Assembly: GCA_027023665.1 (NCBI GenBank) | Contig: JALVUY010000143.1 | Coordinates: forward strand, 1 to 9,498 | DNA length: 9,498 nucleotides | Source of the DNA: Methanocaldococcaceae archaeon | GTDB taxonomy: Archaea; AGJL01; Methanococci; Methanococcales; Methanocaldococcaceae | Direction: 5' to 3' | Shown here: in pieces, positions 7,142-9,498 of the stretch | Layout of the letters: every line of letters starts with the position of its first letter | Position numbering within the stretch: the first letter of the stretch is position 1 | Made by a program: the position numbers and the translations under genes | Notes under the pieces: generated by a model | Told to the model about the DNA's origin: nothing | The model's database searches: none | The model's input: only the letters and a program-made list of their open reading frames with translations

Positions 7142-7969
7142 ATGTTTAAGCCTAAGAAAAAATTAGGACAGTGTTTTTTAATAGATAAAAACTTTGTAAA
7201 TAAGGCAATAGAATCTGCAAATTTAACGAAAAATGATATTGTTTTAGAGATTGGTTTAGGAAAGGGGATTTTAACTGAAGAACTTGCTAAACATTCCAAA
7301 AAAGTTTATGTTATTGAAATTGACAAAAATTTAGAACCTTATGCTAAAAAATTAATGGAAAATTATGACAATGTTGAGATTATCTGGGGAGATGCTGTAA
7401 AATTTGATTTAAATAAATTGGATTTTAATAAGGTAGTTGCCAATCTTCCTTATCAAATCTCATCTCCAATAACTTTTAAACTGTTAAAGAGAGGTTTTGA
7501 TTTGGCAGTTTTGATGTATCAATATGAATTTGCAAAGAGAATGGTGGCAAAGGAAGGAACAAAAGATTATGGTAGATTAACAGTTGCAGTAAAAGCAAGA
7601 TCTGACCCAGAAATATTGTGTAAAGTTCCTCCAACTGCATTTAATCCAAAACCAAAGGTATTTTCTGCCTTAGTTAAAATAACTCCAAACATTGAGAAGA
7701 AGAAAAAAATAGAGAATGAAGAATTTTTTGATAATTTTTTAAGGGCAATATTTCAACATAGGAATAAATCAGTTAGGAAATCTTTAATTGATTCCTCTAA
7801 GGAATTAAATTATACTAAAGAAGAAATGAAAAAAATTTTAGATGAATTTGTGAAAAATAATCCAGATATAAAAATTTTAATGAATAAAAAGGTTTTTAAA
7901 CTTTCTGTTGATGAAATTGTCAATCTTTCAAATATACTTGTGTGCAAATTATATCCAAATAAAATATAA
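7142..7969 (+). CDS. ksgA: 16S rRNA (adenine-N6,N6)-dimethyltransferase KsgA/Dim1, altered C-terminus
   Basis: This enzyme transfers four methyl groups from SAM to two adjacent adenosines in the 3'-terminal helix of 16S rRNA during small-subunit maturation. The 275-residue protein shows [10 protein letters not shown] (from 6), the SAM-binding EIGLGKG (36-42), acidic VIEIDK (57-62), catalytic NLPY (101-104), FNPKPKV in the 160s-170s and [15 protein letters not shown] in the C-terminal helical domain. The last 11 residues after Asn264 ([11 protein letters not shown]) are encoded by an inserted inverted-repeat element. The displaced native end, KFYRFLSKG then TAG, can be read at 8047-8076. The catalytic domain is untouched, so activity is probably kept. 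It was probably once in a tight operon with coaD (5-nt gap). An in-frame start at 7097 was rejected for lack of a ribosome binding site. Confidence 0.95.
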   Translation: MFKPKKKLGQCFLIDKNFVNKAIESANLTKNDIVLEIGLGKGILTEELAKHSKKVYVIEIDKNLEPYAKKLMENYDNVEIIWGDAVKFDLNKLDFNKVVANLPYQISSPITFKLLKRGFDLAVLMYQYEFAKRMVAKEGTKDYGRLTVAVKARSDPEILCKVPPTAFNPKPKVFSALVKITPNIEKKKKIENEEFFDNFLRAIFQHRNKSVRKSLIDSSKELNYTKEEMKKILDEFVKNNPDIKILMNKKVFKLSVDEIVNLSNILVCKLYPNKI

Positions 7970-8045
7970 ATAATGAAATTTGAATGCCCTTTTTCAAAGG
8001 CATTCATTAATACCTTATTTATTATAAACTCTTTGCACACAAGTA
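7935..8045. mobile_element. 111-bp MITE-like element with 14-bp TIRs and TA duplication
   Basis: The terminal inverted repeats are TACTTGTGTGCAAA (7935-7948) and its exact complement TTTGCACACAAGTA (8032-8045). TA flanks each end (7933-7934 and 8046-8047). The interior is a second inverted repeat: GAATGCC (7982-7988) pairs with GGCATTC (7999-8005), extended by a TTT/AAA stem around a TTC loop with one bulged C, and looser ATAAATAA/TTATTTAT pairing outside. There is no coding capacity. Excision with one TA gives CTTTCAAATAAATTC, which restores the ksgA frame into [13 protein letters not shown]. TA duplication is typical of Tc1/mariner and IS630-group transposition, so a non-autonomous derivative of such an element is the best inference. 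I do not recognise the TIR sequence and no autonomous partner is visible here. Confidence 0.8.
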
Positions 8046-8046
8046 T

Positions 8047-8076
8047 AAATTCTATAGATTTTTGTCCAAAGGTTAG
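8047..8076 (+). pseudogene. displaced native 3' end of ksgA
   Basis: Ten codons reading [13 protein letters not shown] follow the right end of the inserted element directly. They resemble the EFYRFL-containing C-terminus I recall for M. jannaschii KsgA. They are in frame with codon 264 once the 113 inserted bases (element plus duplicated TA) are removed. The present ksgA stops at 7969, so this segment is no longer translated as part of it. Confidence 0.75.
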
Positions 8077-8081
8077 ATAGT

Positions 8082-8525
8082 ATGAAAGTAGTTGTAGGAG
8101 GAACATTTGATATATTACATAAGGGGCATAAGGAACTGTTAAAGTTTGCCTCTTCATTGGGTAAATTAACCGTTGGAATAACAAGTGATAACTTTGCAAA
8201 AAAATATAAAACACATAAAATAAATGATTTAAAAACAAGAATTGAAAATTTAAAAAAATTTTTAGATAGTATAAATGCAGATTATGAAATTAAAGTTATA
8301 AATGACCCTTACGGCGATGCAATTACAGAGGATTATGATATTATTGTAGTAACTAAAGAAACTTTAAAAAATGCTGAAAAAATAAATGAAATTAGAAAAG
8401 TTAGAGGTTTAAAGCCCATAAAAATAATAGTTTTTAAACAAATTACTGCTGAAAATGGAAAACCAATATCTACGACAAGGATCAGAAAAGGAGAAATAGA
8501 TGAAAAGGGAAGATTAATAAAATAA
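8082..8525 (+). CDS. coaD: archaeal phosphopantetheine adenylyltransferase
   Basis: This cytosolic nucleotidyltransferase adenylylates 4'-phosphopantetheine with ATP to dephospho-CoA, the penultimate step of CoA synthesis. The 147-residue protein has the family signature in full: GGTFD at 6-10, the catalytic HxGH as HKGH at 13-16, and [12 protein letters not shown] at 129-140, equivalent to the ISSTRIR nucleotide-binding motif. It is of the archaeal/eukaryal PPAT type, not the bacterial CoaD lineage, though the same symbol is commonly used. The ribosome binding site is weak: AGGTTAG lies 5 nt before the ATG at 8082 and overlaps the old ksgA stop, which suggests former translational coupling. 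It now lies 112 nt after the ksgA stop because of the inserted element, so its expression may depend on readthrough or a new promoter. Confidence 0.95.
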   Translation: MKVVVGGTFDILHKGHKELLKFASSLGKLTVGITSDNFAKKYKTHKINDLKTRIENLKKFLDSINADYEIKVINDPYGDAITEDYDIIVVTKETLKNAEKINEIRKVRGLKPIKIIVFKQITAENGKPISTTRIRKGEIDEKGRLIK

Positions 8526-8552
8526 TCTTTTATTAAATTTTTATTTAAAAAT

Positions 8553-8557
8553 GTGAT
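8553..8557 (+). promoter_or_regulatory. RBS of the AEC-family transporter
   Basis: GTGAT lies 3 nt before ATG 8561, within a 35-nt AT-rich gap after the coaD stop. It supports the first ATG as the start and suggests co-transcription with coaD. Confidence 0.5.
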
Positions 8558-8560
8558 ACT

Positions 8561-9475
8561 ATGGATGTAGTTCTAATTATATTAACTTTAATTATGGTTG
8601 GCTATATCTCAAAAGTTTTAAATATATTGAATGAAAAACATGCAAAAATTTTGAACAGTATTGTTATCTACTTTGCAATGCCTTCAACAATATTTTTAAC
8701 TATAATGAAAAATGTTTCCTCTAATCAAATATTAAATTTTTTAAAACTTCCATTGATTATTTGTATTTCATTTGTGTTGGTTGGAGTATTATCTTATCTA
8801 TTAGGAAAGTATATATTTAAATTGGATGATAAAAAACTAGGTGGATTAATATTAGTTTCAATGCTTGGAAATACAGGTTTCTTAGGTTATCCAGTAGTCT
8901 TGGGAATGTTTGGAGAGGAAGGATTAGCAAGAGCCATTTTTTGCGACTTAGGAAGTGTTTTTGCCACTATGCTTTTAGGCACTTATGTAGGAATAAGATT
9001 TGGAAAGAGTAAAAATAAAAGTGTTTTAAAAGAGATGATAAAGTTTCCACCCCTTTTGACTGGAATTCTTTCTATAGTATTAATAATTTTTAATTTTAAG
9101 TTAAGTTATTTACCCAACTTCCTATTAAAATCTTTAAATTATCTGTCTTCTGCAACAGTTCCTTTAATTATGATGTCCTTAGGTTTATCTTTATCTCCAA
9201 AATCTTTAAAGTTTGGAATCTTTTGGGGGTTAATAGCATCTTTATTTAGATTTATTGTATCTCCGACATTCGCTTTTTCTCTATCTGAGATAATCAATAT
9301 AAAGGGATTAGATAGAAATGTTTTATTAGTTGAGAGTTCTATGCCCTCTGCAATGATGAGCCTCGTCTTAGGAACATTGTATGAATTAGATGTTAAATTA
9401 ATTGCCTCCTCTATATTTATAACTACAACTTTATCTTTATTTGTTATAGGTCTTTGGAATTGGATTCTTTGTTAA
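8561..9475 (+). CDS. auxin efflux carrier (AEC) family membrane transporter
   Basis: This 304-residue protein is almost wholly hydrophobic and belongs to the Mem_trans/AEC family of secondary carriers. About ten membrane helices can be drawn, near 1-20, 32-50, 63-83, 93-117, 124-147, 161-180, 193-212, 217-242, 253-273 and 279-302. This is the expected 5+5 arrangement. Family hallmarks are YFAMPSTIF in helix 2, GNTGFLGYPVVLG at 103-115 in the broken fourth helix, and VESSMPSAMMSLVLG at 257-271 in its symmetry mate. Prokaryotic relatives move organic anions such as malate; nothing here shows the substrate, and a role in auxin transport should not be inferred from the name. It follows coaD by 35 nt on the same strand and may share its transcript. 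The complete gene lies in the window. Confidence 0.85.
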   Translation: MDVVLIILTLIMVGYISKVLNILNEKHAKILNSIVIYFAMPSTIFLTIMKNVSSNQILNFLKLPLIICISFVLVGVLSYLLGKYIFKLDDKKLGGLILVSMLGNTGFLGYPVVLGMFGEEGLARAIFCDLGSVFATMLLGTYVGIRFGKSKNKSVLKEMIKFPPLLTGILSIVLIIFNFKLSYLPNFLLKSLNYLSSATVPLIMMSLGLSLSPKSLKFGIFWGLIASLFRFIVSPTFAFSLSEIINIKGLDRNVLLVESSMPSAMMSLVLGTLYELDVKLIASSIFITTTLSLFVIGLWNWILC

Positions 9476-9498
9476 ATTTTTTGTTCAATGTTCTATAA
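9476..9498 (+). terminator. possible oligo-T terminator after the AEC gene
   Basis: A T6 run (9477-9482) follows the stop codon almost at once. It is weak evidence, because the window ends 16 nt later and the next gene cannot be seen. Confidence 0.25.

Noticed and set aside
7933..8047. Reading the inverted repeat simply as a native ksgA terminator
   Set aside because: It starts inside the coding sequence, has perfect distal 14-bp arms flanked by TA, lacks a T-run after the stem, and its removal restores a family-like C-terminus. An insertion explains more.
7933..8047. CRISPR repeat or leader
   Set aside because: There is only one inverted pair, with no direct repeats at regular spacing and no cas genes.
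7810..8238. 142-codon minus-strand open frame covering the ksgA end, the inserted element and the coaD start
   Set aside because: It is antisense to two well-supported genes, its residue pattern matches no family, and its openness follows from the AT-rich codons of the other strand.

Overview
The window is very AT-rich archaeal DNA with short intergenic gaps and GGTGA-type ribosome binding sites. Gene content and order are those I recall for the MJ1024-MJ1031 region of Methanocaldococcus jannaschii. The energy-converting hydrogenase subunit EhbN, archaeal topoisomerase VI subunit B and archaeal-type phosphopantetheine adenylyltransferase all point to a hydrogenotrophic, hyperthermophilic methanogen of the genus Methanocaldococcus. 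It appears not to be M. jannaschii itself, because two loci carry lesions I would not expect there. Species assignment is by recollection and was not searched.

Layout. (1) 1-1222, plus strand: a NatB/ABC-2-type export permease, probably preceded by its ATPase just outside the window. (2) 3440-1233, minus strand: a thiC-cdsB operon. ThiC is intact. The second gene, L-cysteine desulfidase, is a pseudogene with a one-base homopolymer frameshift and an internal deletion. (3) 3579-4712, plus strand: ehbN, divergent from thiC. (4) 4713-5095: a 383-base gene-free region with T-runs, a small TAGG/CCTA structured patch, short repeats and the top6B promoter. (5) 5096-8525, plus strand: top6B, ksgA and coaD. 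(6) 8561-9475, plus strand: an auxin-efflux-carrier-family membrane transporter.

The most notable observation is at the ksgA/coaD border. A 111-bp non-coding near-palindrome (7935-8045) has 14-bp perfect terminal inverted repeats and is flanked by a TA dinucleotide on each side. Removing the element plus one TA rejoins the ksgA frame to a nine-codon tail (KFYRFLSKG, then TAG at 8074-8076) that resembles the C-terminus I remember for the M. jannaschii orthologue. This is the signature of a MITE-like insertion with TA target-site duplication. It replaced the C-terminus of KsgA and pushed coaD from 5 to 112 nt away from the ksgA stop.

Functionally the genes are mostly housekeeping: thiamine pyrimidine synthesis (ThiC), anabolic H2-dependent ferredoxin reduction (EhbN), DNA topology (Top6B), 16S rRNA dimethylation (KsgA) and CoA synthesis (CoaD). 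The two membrane proteins at the window ends have unknown substrates. No CRISPR array, tRNA, rRNA or protein-coding mobile element was seen.
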